A DNA stretch of 64,000 nt from Halobaculum litoreum (GTDB lineage: Archaea > Halobacteriota > Halobacteria > Halobacteriales > Haloferacaceae): contig NZ_CP126156.1 in NCBI RefSeq assembly GCF_030127125.1, forward strand, positions 1,984,001 to 2,048,000. The letters run 5' to 3'. Positions 46,205 to 54,139 of the stretch are shown piece by piece (the first letter of the stretch is position 1; each line of letters begins with the position of its first letter). Under the pieces are notes generated by a model. It was not told the origin of the DNA and did not search any database. It saw nothing but the letters and a program-made list of their open reading frames with translations. Made by a program: the position numbers and the translations under genes.

Positions 46205-46912
46205 TCACGCCTCGTGCCGCAACGCCAGTGAGTACATCCGACCCGTCGGGTCTGCACCCTCCGCAGCCAGTCGTTCGGCCCGGCGCAGGAGTGGGTCGGC
46301 GACCTCGTCCGGGACCCCCGTCGCGGCTCGCCGTGCCGCGTCGACGTGTGCATCCATATGCCCCTGCGTCCACGGCACCGGGTCGAGGAGCGTCGTCGTC
46401 CGCTCGTGGGTCCACCCGTGGCCCTCGAACAGGGTTCGGAGTTCGTCCGCCGGGTAGAACACGTAGGCCGGTCGCGCCGCGGCGAGTTCTGCGAGCGCGT
46501 TCTCGACGGCGAAGAGCCGCCTGATACGGGAGTCGGATGGGTGGGGACCGTAGTCGTCGATCACGAGCCAGCCACCGGGAGCGGCGACCCGCGTTAGCTC
46601 GGCGGCGACGGCCGCAGCCGTCTCGTTCGGCAAGACGTTGAACAGTCCGTGCGCCACCACCACGTCGACAGTGTCGTCCGGGAGTGGGATCGCACCGAGA
46701 TCCGCTTGGAGGACCGTCGCCGCCGGACAGCGCTCGCGTACCGTCTCAGCGTGGTCGACCTCGTCCGTCACCGAATACACCGTCTCCGCGTCGGCCGCGA
46801 GGAGTCCCGCGGTCCCGTTGCCGACTCCGGCACCGGCTTCCAGTGCCGTCGCGTCCTCGACGGGCACCGCTTCGAGTGCGTTCGTCACGGTGTCTGGGAT
46901 GGAATCGGTCAC
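46205..46912 (-). CDS. Class I SAM-dependent methyltransferase
   Basis: A 235-residue Rossmann methyltransferase. The SAM motif EAGAGVGNGTAG (25-36), LQADLGAIPLPDDTVDVVVAHG and GGWLVIDDYGPH are motifs I, II/III and post-III. The C-terminal part with RTLFEGHGWTH probably shapes the substrate pocket. The GTG start at 46912 begins TDSIPDTVTNALEAV. Base composition is slightly less GC-rich than neighbours. The substrate is not indicated by the surrounding genes. Confidence 0.88.
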   Translation of the reverse strand: MTDSIPDTVTNALEAVPVEDATALEAGAGVGNGTAGLLAADAETVYSVTDEVDHAETVRERCPAATVLQADLGAIPLPDDTVDVVVAHGLFNVLPNETAAAVAAELTRVAAPGGWLVIDDYGPHPSDSRIRRLFAVENALAELAAARPAYVFYPADELRTLFEGHGWTHERTTTLLDPVPWTQGHMDAHVDAARRAATGVPDEVADPLLRRAERLAAEGADPTGRMYSLALRHEA

Positions 46913-47121
46913 GTGTCGTTCGTACCGACCGCGTGCCGAAAAGTGTCAGTTAAAACGACGCAGGGCAGATGTCTTCGAGAGACTGCTGGGGAACGTTGTA
47001 CAGTGGACGGTAGCCGGGCGTCGTGACGACTGGTCGGTCTGCGCTCCGAGTCGCTCCGTGACGGGAGTCGCTGTGTGTCGGTTAGAAGAGATCCAGACGG
47101 GGTCGGGCGCGGTCCGCCCGT

Positions 47122-47946
47122 CTACCCGCCGAGGTACAGCCGCGACACCTCGGGGTTGTCGAGCAGGCCGTCGGCGTCGTCGGCGTACGCGACGCTCCCC
47201 TGGTCGAGCACGTAGCCCGTGTCGGAGATGGCCAGTCCCTTGCGGGCGTTCTGCTCGACCATCAGGATCGCCGTCCCGAGGTCGTTCACCGCCTGCACGT
47301 CGGCGAACACCTCGTCGGCGGTGTTGGGCGCGAGCCCGGCCGACGGCTCGTCGATGAGCAGCACGTCCGGCTCCATCACGAGCGCCCGGGCGAACGCCAG
47401 CACCTGCCGCTGGCCGCCCGAGAGGGTGCGCGCCTTCGCCGCGCGCTTCTCCTCGAGGATCGGGAAGCGGTCGTACAGCTGTTCGATCACCGGTTCGAGG
47501 TCGTCGTCGCGGGCGACGCCGCCCATCCGGAGGTTCTCCTCGATGGTGAGGCTCGCGAACACGTTGTCCGTCTGCGGGACGTAGCCGATCCCGATGCGGA
47601 CGATGTCCTCGGGCGCCATCCCGCCGATGTCGTCGCCGCGGTAGCGGACGTGGCCCTCCCACGGCGTGAGCAGGCCGAACACCGTCTTCAGGACGGTCGA
47701 CTTGCCGGCGCCGTTGGGGCCGACGAGACACGCGATCTCCTCTTGCTCGAGGGTCAACGACAGGTCGTCGAGCACCTGCACGTCGCCGTAGCCGCTGTCG
47801 ACGCCCTCGACCGAGAGGACGGGGTCCGCGGCCGTCTCCGCGGGCGACGCCTCCGCGACGCCGCCGTCCGGGAGCGCTCGCCGGTCGCCGCGCGCCCCGC
47901 CCGCGCGTCCGAGCCGGGCGCCCCGTCCGCGACCCGCGTCGCTCAT
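47122..47946 (-). CDS. livF: Branched-chain amino acid ABC transporter ATP-binding protein LivF
   Basis: A 274-residue ABC ATPase: Walker A GPNGAGKS, signature LSGGQRQ, Walker B VLLIDEP and a final MVEQNA segment typical of LivF. About 45 extra Arg/Gly/Asp residues precede the domain, unusual for LivF; a later start cannot be excluded. It is the last gene of the livJHMGF operon, overlapping livG by four bases. Confidence 0.93.
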   Translation of the reverse strand: MSDAGRGRGARLGRAGGARGDRRALPDGGVAEASPAETAADPVLSVEGVDSGYGDVQVLDDLSLTLEQEEIACLVGPNGAGKSTVLKTVFGLLTPWEGHVRYRGDDIGGMAPEDIVRIGIGYVPQTDNVFASLTIEENLRMGGVARDDDLEPVIEQLYDRFPILEEKRAAKARTLSGGQRQVLAFARALVMEPDVLLIDEPSAGLAPNTADEVFADVQAVNDLGTAILMVEQNARKGLAISDTGYVLDQGSVAYADDADGLLDNPEVSRLYLGG

Positions 47947-48818
47947 TCGCCACCCCCGAGGTACGCGTCGATGACGCGGTCGTCCGCGCGCACGGCGTCG
48001 GGCGTCCCCTCGACGAGGACGCTGCCGCGGTCGAGGACGACGATCGGGTCGGCGAGGTTCATGATGAACTCCATGTCGTGTTCGATGATCAGGAAGGTGA
48101 CGCCCTGCTCGTTGAGCCGGGCGATCTGGTCGCGCAGTTTGTTCGCCAGCGTCGGGTTCACCCCGGCGACCGGCTCGTCGAGCAGCAGCACCTCCGGCTC
48201 GGCGAGCATCGCCCGCGCCAACTCGACGAGCTTCATCTGCCCGCCCGAGAGGTCGGTCGCCGCCTGCGTCGCGAGGTGACCGATCTCGAACTCCTCGAGG
48301 ATGCGCTGGGCGTCCTCGAGGTTGGCGCGCTCCTCCTCGCGCACGGTGTCGCCCGCGGTCAACAGCGACAGGAACGACTCGCCCGTCTGGCTTTGCGGCC
48401 CGACGAGCATCGCCTCGCGGACGGTCATCCCCTCCAGTTTGCGCGGCGTCTGGAACGTCCGGATCAGGCCGTGCTCGGCGATCCGGTGGGGCGTGGCGTC
48501 GGTCACGTCGGCGCCGTTGACGGTGACGGTGCCGGCGTCCTCCTCGTAGAACCCCGAGATGAGGTTGAACAGGGTGGACTTGCCGGCGCCGTTCGGGCCG
48601 ATGAGCCCGGTGACCGTGCCGCGCTCGACCTGGAAGGAGGCGTCGTCGGTGGCGACGAGGCCGCCGAACGTCTTCACGAGGCCGTCGACCTCGAGGACGA
48701 CGTCCTCCTTGTCGAGGTTGGCGCCCTCGTACACGGAGCCGGTCGACTCGGCGTCCGCGTCGGGCGCGGCGCCGTCGGCCGCCGGGTCCGGGTCGCCGGC
48801 GGACTCGGTGTCGCTCAC
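47943..48818 (-). CDS. livG: Branched-chain amino acid ABC transporter ATP-binding protein LivG
   Basis: A 291-residue ABC ATPase with Walker A GPNGAGKS, the Q-loop region LIRTFQTPRKL, signature LSGGQMK, Walker B LLLDEPVAGVNP and the LivG-type C-terminus (EHDMEFIMNLADPIVVLDRG, VIDAYLGGG). An acidic N-terminal extension (about 1-35) precedes the domain. GTG start overlapping the livM stop by four bases. It pairs with LivF to power the permease. Confidence 0.94.
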   Translation of the reverse strand: MSDTESAGDPDPAADGAAPDADAESTGSVYEGANLDKEDVVLEVDGLVKTFGGLVATDDASFQVERGTVTGLIGPNGAGKSTLFNLISGFYEEDAGTVTVNGADVTDATPHRIAEHGLIRTFQTPRKLEGMTVREAMLVGPQSQTGESFLSLLTAGDTVREEERANLEDAQRILEEFEIGHLATQAATDLSGGQMKLVELARAMLAEPEVLLLDEPVAGVNPTLANKLRDQIARLNEQGVTFLIIEHDMEFIMNLADPIVVLDRGSVLVEGTPDAVRADDRVIDAYLGGGE

Positions 48819-50023
48819 GACTGCTCACCCCCGTCGGTCGCGTGCGGGCGCTGTGTCTCCCCGGGACCGGGGACGTCGGCGTCGTCGAGCGCCGACGGCC
48901 AGATCAGTTCGCGCTGGGGCGGCAACACGCCCTCCGGCCGGAAGCGCATCACGAGGATGATGAGCACCCCGACCGCCAGCAGGCGCAGCGGCCCGATGTC
49001 GAACGCGATGAACTCGATCCCGTTGAGGAACCGGGTCCCCTCGCGGATCGCGATGACGACGAAGCCGCCGAACATCGCGCCGCGGTTCGAGCCGCTCCCG
49101 CCGAGGATCACCGCGATCCACACGTAGAACGTGTTGATCGGCTCGAAGTCGCCCGGGCTCACGAACAGGTTCAGGTGCGCGTAGAACACGCCCGCCAGCG
49201 CCATGATGACGCTGCCGAGCACGAACGACTGCATCTTGAACGCGTACGTGTTCTTCCCCAGCGCCTCCGCCAGGTCCTCGTCGCCGCGGATCGTCCGCAG
49301 CACCCGCCCCCACGGCGAGCGGTGGACCCGCCGCAACAGGAGGAAGGTGATCGCGACGAACACGAACACCAGCCCGACGTTGAGCAGCGCCTGGTAGAAC
49401 GGCTGTTGCAGCACGATCGGGCTCCCCGGAACGATCTCGATCCGGAGCCCCGGCATCGCCTGCGGGAACGTCGACAGCACGGGCCACCCCTCGAAGAAGC
49501 CGGGGATGCCGCGCAGGCCGGCGCTCCCGTTGGTGTACTCGCGCTCGTTGAGCACGATCAGGCGGACGACCTCCGCCAGCCCCAGCGAGGCGATGGCGAG
49601 GTAGTCGGCCCGCAGGCGCAGCGTCGGGATCCCGATGATCACCGCCAACACCGCGGCCAGCAGCAGGCCGACGAACAGCCCGAGCACCGGCGAGATCCCC
49701 CCGGCGATCGGGGAGTTGTCGGCCGTCAGAATCGCGGTGCCGTACGCGCCGAGGCCGAAGAACGCCGCGACGGAGAAGTTGATCAGTCCGGTGTACCCCC
49801 ACTGGGCGTTCAGCCCGAACGACAGCAGGACGTACATCCCGACGAGCCCGATGAGGTACATGAAGTACGTCGGGCCGAGCCCGCCGGTGACGAGGCCGAG
49901 CGCGAGCAGCGCGAGCAGCCCCGCGACGAACACGAGGACGCCCTGCTCGGTCGGCGTGAGGTCGCCGAAGCGGCCGGCGCTGGCGGCGTCCGCGTCCGCG
50001 TCGGGCCCCGGCGACTCGCTCAT
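48815..50023 (-). CDS. livM: Branched-chain amino acid ABC transporter permease LivM
   Basis: A 402-residue permease with about ten helices. LivM hallmarks are GLNAQWGYTGLINFSVAAFFGLGAY, RLRADYLAIASLGLAEV and the EAA-like loop IRGDEDLAEALGKNTYAFKM, ending in an acidic, soluble tail. Together with LivH it forms the membrane channel. Overlaps livH and livG by four bases at each end. Confidence 0.94.
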   Translation of the reverse strand: MSESPGPDADADAASAGRFGDLTPTEQGVLVFVAGLLALLALGLVTGGLGPTYFMYLIGLVGMYVLLSFGLNAQWGYTGLINFSVAAFFGLGAYGTAILTADNSPIAGGISPVLGLFVGLLLAAVLAVIIGIPTLRLRADYLAIASLGLAEVVRLIVLNEREYTNGSAGLRGIPGFFEGWPVLSTFPQAMPGLRIEIVPGSPIVLQQPFYQALLNVGLVFVFVAITFLLLRRVHRSPWGRVLRTIRGDEDLAEALGKNTYAFKMQSFVLGSVIMALAGVFYAHLNLFVSPGDFEPINTFYVWIAVILGGSGSNRGAMFGGFVVIAIREGTRFLNGIEFIAFDIGPLRLLAVGVLIILVMRFRPEGVLPPQRELIWPSALDDADVPGPGETQRPHATDGGEQS

Positions 50024-50940
50024 GTCCCGGCCCCCTGGCCGCCGGCGATGCCGTTCGGCCGCACGAGCAGCACCGCGACCATGATCACGAACGCGATGGC
50101 GTTCGCGTACTCGATGCCGATGGGGATGCCCACGTCGGTCAGGATCGGGGTGAGCTGGTTGATCATCCCGATGAGGAAGCCGCCCAGCATCGCGCCGTAG
50201 ACGGAGCCGATGCCGCCGAGGATCACCGCGGCGAACACGACCAGCAGGATGTTGAACCCCATCCGCGGGGAGATCTGGTTGTACAGGCCGAGGAACACGC
50301 CCCCGGCGCCGGCCAGCCCCGCGCCGATGACCCACGTCCACAGGGTGATGCGGTCGACGCGGATGCCGCTCACCCGCGCGAGCGAGGGGTTGTCGGCGGT
50401 CGCGCGCATCTTCCGGCCGAGGTCGGTGTACTGCAACAGCGTGTGCAGGCCGGCGACGAGGATCGCCGCCGACACGATGATCGCCACGTCGTGCAGCGTC
50501 ATCCGGACGCCGAACGGGATCAGGAACTCGATCGGGCGCAGCACCTGGATGCCGAACTCGACGAAGTCGGAGCCGAACTGGAACTGGATGAGCGCGCGAT
50601 ACACGAACGCGACTCCGATGCTCGTGATGAGCATCCCGATGGAGTCGACGTCCATGGCGTCGTAGAGGAACCGCTGGGTGATAACCGCCACGAGCGCCGC
50701 GACGGCGACGCCGACCGCCAGCGCGACGAAGAACCCGAGCGGGAGCCCGAGGAACCGCGCGCCGAGGCCGCCGACGAACCCGAAGGTGACCAGCGCCGAG
50801 TACGCCCCGACGGTCATCGTGTCGCCGTGGGCGAAGTTCGCGAAGTCGGCGATGCTGTACACGAGCGACAGGCCGATGCTCGCCAGTACGATGATGCTAC
50901 TGAACACCAGTCCGTTCGCCAAATATTCGAGGACGGACAT
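50020..50940 (-). CDS. livH: Branched-chain amino acid ABC transporter permease LivH
   Basis: A 306-residue permease with about eight helices: SIIVLASIGLSLVYSIADFANFAHGDTM at the N-terminus, RKMRATADNPSLARVSGI as the ATPase-contacting loop and GLYNQISPRMGFN, then ILGGIGSVYGAMLGGFLIG. These are LivH hallmarks. It starts 6 bp downstream of the livJ stop and overlaps livM by four bases. Confidence 0.94.
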   Translation of the reverse strand: MSVLEYLANGLVFSSIIVLASIGLSLVYSIADFANFAHGDTMTVGAYSALVTFGFVGGLGARFLGLPLGFFVALAVGVAVAALVAVITQRFLYDAMDVDSIGMLITSIGVAFVYRALIQFQFGSDFVEFGIQVLRPIEFLIPFGVRMTLHDVAIIVSAAILVAGLHTLLQYTDLGRKMRATADNPSLARVSGIRVDRITLWTWVIGAGLAGAGGVFLGLYNQISPRMGFNILLVVFAAVILGGIGSVYGAMLGGFLIGMINQLTPILTDVGIPIGIEYANAIAFVIMVAVLLVRPNGIAGGQGAGT

Positions 50941-50946
50941 CCTCGC

Positions 50947-52269
50947 TTAGCCTTCGATCGTGCCCGTCTGGGTGTACTCGTGGTTCTCGACCGTCAGGAT
51001 CTGCAGGAACCCGACCGGGTCGCCGTTCTCGTCGAAGTCGATGGGACCCGACACGCCCTGGTAGTCGATGTCCGAGGGCGTGCCGTCGTCGCCGAGCACG
51101 TCCATCGCCTCGGCGAAGGTGAACACCTCCTCGCCCTCGGGACGGGTCACGTCGCGGACGGTCTCCTGCAGCGCCGCCCCGGTGAACTCGTCGGCCGTCG
51201 CGATCGACAGCGCCGCCGTGATCACGCAGTCGTACGCGAACGCCGACCACGAGGTGGGCGCCTCGCCGTACTCGCTCTCGAACTCGCTGGCGAAGTTCTG
51301 GTAGTTCTCCTGGTCGATGGCGGCCGACGGCGTCACGATCTTCATGCCGTCGAGGCTCCCCTCGGGCGTGTTGCCGAGGACGTCCGGCCCGGCGACGGAG
51401 TCGGCGCCGTAGAACTGCGCCTCGTACCCGTTGGAGTACGCCTCCTGGGCCATCGTCGTGAACTCGGGCTGGTAGGTGATGAACAGCCACGCGTCGGCGC
51501 CGGAGTTGGCCATCCCGGAGACGGTCGAGGAGTACGACGACTGCCCCTGGTCGTGGGGCTGGTCGTACGCGATCTCGCCGTCGAACGCCTCGCGGAACGT
51601 CTCGGCGAGCCCCTGCCCGTAGTCGTTGTTCACCCACGCCAGCGCGACGGAGTCGTAGCCGTCCTCGCCGATGATGTTCGCCAGCGCCGTCGACTGGGTC
51701 GACCCGGTCGGCGACATCCGGAGCAGCCCGGGGAAGTTCGTGAGGTCCGGGCTGGTGGAGTTCTGGCTCAACTGGACCACGTCGGTGCCCTGGATGACCG
51801 ACTGGTAGATAGCCAGCGAGACGCCCGACCCCACCGCGCCGATGAGGAACGGGACGCCGTCCTGGTTCACCAGCTTCTGGGCCGCCGAGACGCCCGCCTG
51901 CGACTCGGACTGGGAGTCCTCGACGATGATCTCCATGTCGCGCCCGCCGATGCCGACGTCGTTGACGGCCGCCAGCGCGAGGTCCTTCCCGCGTTCGTTG
52001 CGCTGCCCGAACGCCGACAGCGAGCCGGTGAGGGAGTTCACCATCCCGATGGTGTACGGTCCGGAGTCGCCCCCGTCGCCCCCGGAGTCGCCCCCGTCGC
52101 TGTCCGAGCCGCCGCCGCCGTCGCCGGAGGCTTCGGTGTCGGTCTCTGTCGCTTCGTTGTCGGTCGTGCTCACACAGCCGGCGAGACCCGCGAGCCCTCC
52201 GAGGCCCGCGAGTCCCGACGCCCGCAGGACGTCGCGCCGGTTCGGTCCGGTCTCGTCATTCGGTACCAT
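50947..52269 (-). CDS. livJ: Branched-chain amino acid ABC transporter substrate-binding lipoprotein (LivJ/K type)
   Basis: A 440-residue type I periplasmic-binding protein with a Tat lipoprotein signal: twin Arg at 11-12 (NRRDVLRASG) and lipobox LAGC with C32, followed by a Thr/Glu/Ser/Gly/Asp-rich linker to about 70. The mature domain has YTIGMVNSLTGSLSAFGQ, IGAVGSGVSLAIYQ and ITYQPEFTTMAQE, the Leu/Ile/Val-binding layout. The ligand is uncertain: branched-chain amino acids by family, possibly other amino acids. First gene of livJHMGF; a 14-bp palindrome lies upstream of its promoter. Confidence 0.93.
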   Translation of the reverse strand: MVPNDETGPNRRDVLRASGLAGLGGLAGLAGCVSTTDNEATETDTEASGDGGGGSDSDGGDSGGDGGDSGPYTIGMVNSLTGSLSAFGQRNERGKDLALAAVNDVGIGGRDMEIIVEDSQSESQAGVSAAQKLVNQDGVPFLIGAVGSGVSLAIYQSVIQGTDVVQLSQNSTSPDLTNFPGLLRMSPTGSTQSTALANIIGEDGYDSVALAWVNNDYGQGLAETFREAFDGEIAYDQPHDQGQSSYSSTVSGMANSGADAWLFITYQPEFTTMAQEAYSNGYEAQFYGADSVAGPDVLGNTPEGSLDGMKIVTPSAAIDQENYQNFASEFESEYGEAPTSWSAFAYDCVITAALSIATADEFTGAALQETVRDVTRPEGEEVFTFAEAMDVLGDDGTPSDIDYQGVSGPIDFDENGDPVGFLQILTVENHEYTQTGTIEG

Positions 52270-52294
52270 GACTAACAGTGTTTTCCGTGCACAA

Positions 52295-52309
52295 CCTTAG
52301 CCCTATACC
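52295..52309 (-). promoter_or_regulatory. TATA region of the liv operon
   Basis: CCTTAGCCCTATACC holds two overlapping TATA candidates (coding strand GGTATAGG and GCTAAGG) 26-40 bp before the livJ start at 52269. Confidence 0.4.
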
Positions 52310-52314
52310 CCGCC

Positions 52315-52328
52315 CCGACCATGGTCGG
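52315..52328. promoter_or_regulatory. 14-bp perfect palindrome CCGACCATGGTCGG, copy 1 (livJ/proline dehydrogenase intergenic)
   Basis: A perfect palindrome just upstream of the livJ TATA region. The same 14 bases recur at 54064-54077 and with one mismatch at 54089-54102. Placement beside promoters of metabolically related genes suggests an operator for a dimeric activator or repressor. Confidence 0.6.
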
Positions 52329-52463
52329 AATCGGCGGTCGATCGCCGATCCGCGCCCCGATCGTCGCACCGTTCGGGGCGCCGGCGGACATTCGTTCAGC
52401 GAACGCCGGATGAAACGTTTGGTCGGGTGGCGACTTAGGGGGGATCGATCCGGATCGCACGGT

Positions 52464-53291
52464 ATGATCCCGCCGATCGCGAACAACTTCGTCGCCGGGG
52501 AGGACTCCGACACGGCGCTCGCGCACGTCGAGGAGCTGAACCGGCAGGGGATAGGCGCCATCCTCAACCTCCTCGGCGAGCACTACGAGGAGCGCGCCGG
52601 CGCCGACGCCGACGCCGACGCGTACGTCGAGTTGGTCGAGGAGCTCGCGGGGCGCGACCTCGACGCCTGCGTCTCCGTGAAGCCGTCACAGATCGGGCTG
52701 GACGTCTCCGCGGCGGTGTTCGAGGAGAACCTCGCCCGGATCGTCGACGCCGCCGACTGCTTCGTGTGGATCGACATGGAGGACCACGAGACGACCGACG
52801 TGACGCTCGACGCCTACGAGCGCCACGCCGTCGAGACCGACGGCCGGGTGGGGCTGTGCACGCAGGCGAACCTGAAGCGCACGCCCGACGACCTCGAACG
52901 GCTCGCCCCGCTCCCGGGGAAGGTCCGGCTGGTGAAGGGCGCCTACGACGAGCCGAAGGCGATCGCCCACAAGCAGAAGGCCCGCGTCGACGAGGCGTAC
53001 CGCGACTGTCTCCGCTACATGTTCGAGGCGTTCGAGGGCGGCGTCGCCGTCGGGAGCCACGACCCGGCGATGATCGACCTCGCGGCCGACCTCCACGCCG
53101 AACACGGCACCGACTACGAGGTGCAGATGCTCATGGGCGTGCGCGAGGACGCGCAGGCGGAGCTGGCGGCGTCGGGCGTCGAGGTGAACCAGTACATCCC
53201 GTACGGCTCGAAGTGGTTCCAGTACTTCTACCGTCGCGTGCGCGAGCGCAAGGAGAACGCGCTGTTCGCGCTGCGGGCGGTGTTGAGCTAA
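52464..53291 (+). CDS. Proline dehydrogenase
   Basis: A 275-residue monofunctional FAD-dependent proline dehydrogenase (PutA-barrel type) oxidising proline to pyrroline-5-carboxylate. FAD/substrate motifs include DMEDHE near 104-109, LCTQANLKRT, LVKGAYDEP (156-164) and the C-terminal YIPYGSKWFQYFYRRVRER with the proline-carboxylate-binding arginines. The ATG at 52464 has a TATA-like ACTTAGGG 25-32 bp upstream (52432-52439). A dehydrogenase for the next step and a regulator follow. Confidence 0.93.
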   Translation: MIPPIANNFVAGEDSDTALAHVEELNRQGIGAILNLLGEHYEERAGADADADAYVELVEELAGRDLDACVSVKPSQIGLDVSAAVFEENLARIVDAADCFVWIDMEDHETTDVTLDAYERHAVETDGRVGLCTQANLKRTPDDLERLAPLPGKVRLVKGAYDEPKAIAHKQKARVDEAYRDCLRYMFEAFEGGVAVGSHDPAMIDLAADLHAEHGTDYEVQMLMGVREDAQAELAASGVEVNQYIPYGSKWFQYFYRRVRERKENALFALRAVLS

Positions 53292-53297
53292 ACGCGG

Positions 53298-54011
53298 CTA
53301 CGGGTCGAGCAGCTTCGACTCGGCCTTGCGCAGGTGCTCCAGCAGCGTCGTCTTCGAGATGTCGACCCGGTCGGCCAACTCGCGGGTCGAACAGCCGCGG
53401 GGCCACTCGTAGTACCCCGCCGCGCGCGCCTCCTCGAACACCTCGCGCTGGGTGGGAGTGAGCGTGTCGAGGCGCTGGTCGCGCTCGGAGCGGGCCGCCG
53501 AGCCGTCCGCGGCGGTGATCGAGACGACCGACACCTCCGCGCCGGCGTCGGCGCGGACGCCGTCGAGCGCCGCCTCGATCTCCGGGCGCTCGCCGGTGAA
53601 ACACAGCTGCCACTCCTCGCGGCCGCCCTCGATCCGGACGGGGGCGCTGTGGACGAAGCCGTGGCGCAGCAGCGTCGGGCACACCATGTCGTCGGGGTCG
53701 TACTCGAGGAAGAACTCCCGGACGACGTTGCCCGGCGCGTCGCGCGCGCGGCCGAACCGCTCCTGCAGTTCCAGCACCTCCCCCGCGTGGTCGGACGCGC
53801 GGATCTCGTCGAGCAGCTCCTCGACCTCCGCGGTCGTCTCGCCGAACGCCGTGAACAGGCCGTTGACCGACTCCGGGGCGGCCCGCGGCGTGTCGTAGAT
53901 GGCGTGAGCCAACACCCCGCCGCCCGTTCGCTCGGTCGCCTCGATCGCCCAACAGTTCGGATGCCACAGATCGAGCGTCAACCGGGTTCCGGCGTTCAGG
54001 ACTTGACTCAT
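53298..54011 (-). CDS. HTH_10 (bacterio-opsin activator-type) transcriptional regulator
   Basis: A 237-residue regulator. An N-terminal sensory domain (1-175, with WHPNCWAIEATERT and a ligand-type core) is followed by the HTH_10 DNA-binding domain (about 180-235): LTPTQREVFEEARAAGYYEWPR, STRELADRVDISKTTLLEHLRKAE. Located between proline dehydrogenase and a P5C-dehydrogenase-type gene, it is the likely regulator of proline catabolism (inference). The ATG at 54011 has CTATATAT (54034-54041) at the right distance, and a 14-bp palindrome lies 23 bp further upstream. Confidence 0.9.
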   Translation of the reverse strand: MSQVLNAGTRLTLDLWHPNCWAIEATERTGGGVLAHAIYDTPRAAPESVNGLFTAFGETTAEVEELLDEIRASDHAGEVLELQERFGRARDAPGNVVREFFLEYDPDDMVCPTLLRHGFVHSAPVRIEGGREEWQLCFTGERPEIEAALDGVRADAGAEVSVVSITAADGSAARSERDQRLDTLTPTQREVFEEARAAGYYEWPRGCSTRELADRVDISKTTLLEHLRKAESKLLDP

Positions 54012-54033
54012 CGTGTGTATAGTCCGTCCGGAA

Positions 54034-54041
54034 CTATATAT
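54034..54041 (-). promoter_or_regulatory. TATA box of the HTH_10 regulator
   Basis: CTATATAT (coding strand ATATATAG), 23-30 bp before the ATG at 54011. Confidence 0.55.
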
Positions 54042-54063
54042 GCGAATAGGTACCAGTAGCCGG

Positions 54064-54077
54064 CCGACCATGGTCGG
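54064..54077. promoter_or_regulatory. 14-bp palindrome CCGACCATGGTCGG, copy 2
   Basis: Identical to the copy at 52315-52328. It lies upstream of the TATA box of the HTH_10 gene in the divergent regulator/aldehyde dehydrogenase intergenic region. Confidence 0.6.
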
Positions 54078-54088
54078 GTGGGCGTCGA

Positions 54089-54102
54089 CCGACCATGGAC
54101 GG
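54089..54102. promoter_or_regulatory. Near-copy of the palindrome (CCGACCATGGACGG), copy 3
   Basis: Matches the 14-bp palindrome at 13 positions; 25 bp centre-to-centre from copy 2, about two and a half helical turns. It lies just upstream of the TATA-like AGTTACCC (54109-54116) of the aldehyde dehydrogenase gene. Confidence 0.5.
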
Positions 54103-54139
54103 TTCGGGAGTTACCCTCCGAGGTGACGGACACCGACCC

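Noticed and set aside
46205-46912. Methyltransferase gene as a recent horizontal acquisition.
   Set aside because: G+C is only slightly lower than that of neighbours and no mobile-element remnants flank it.
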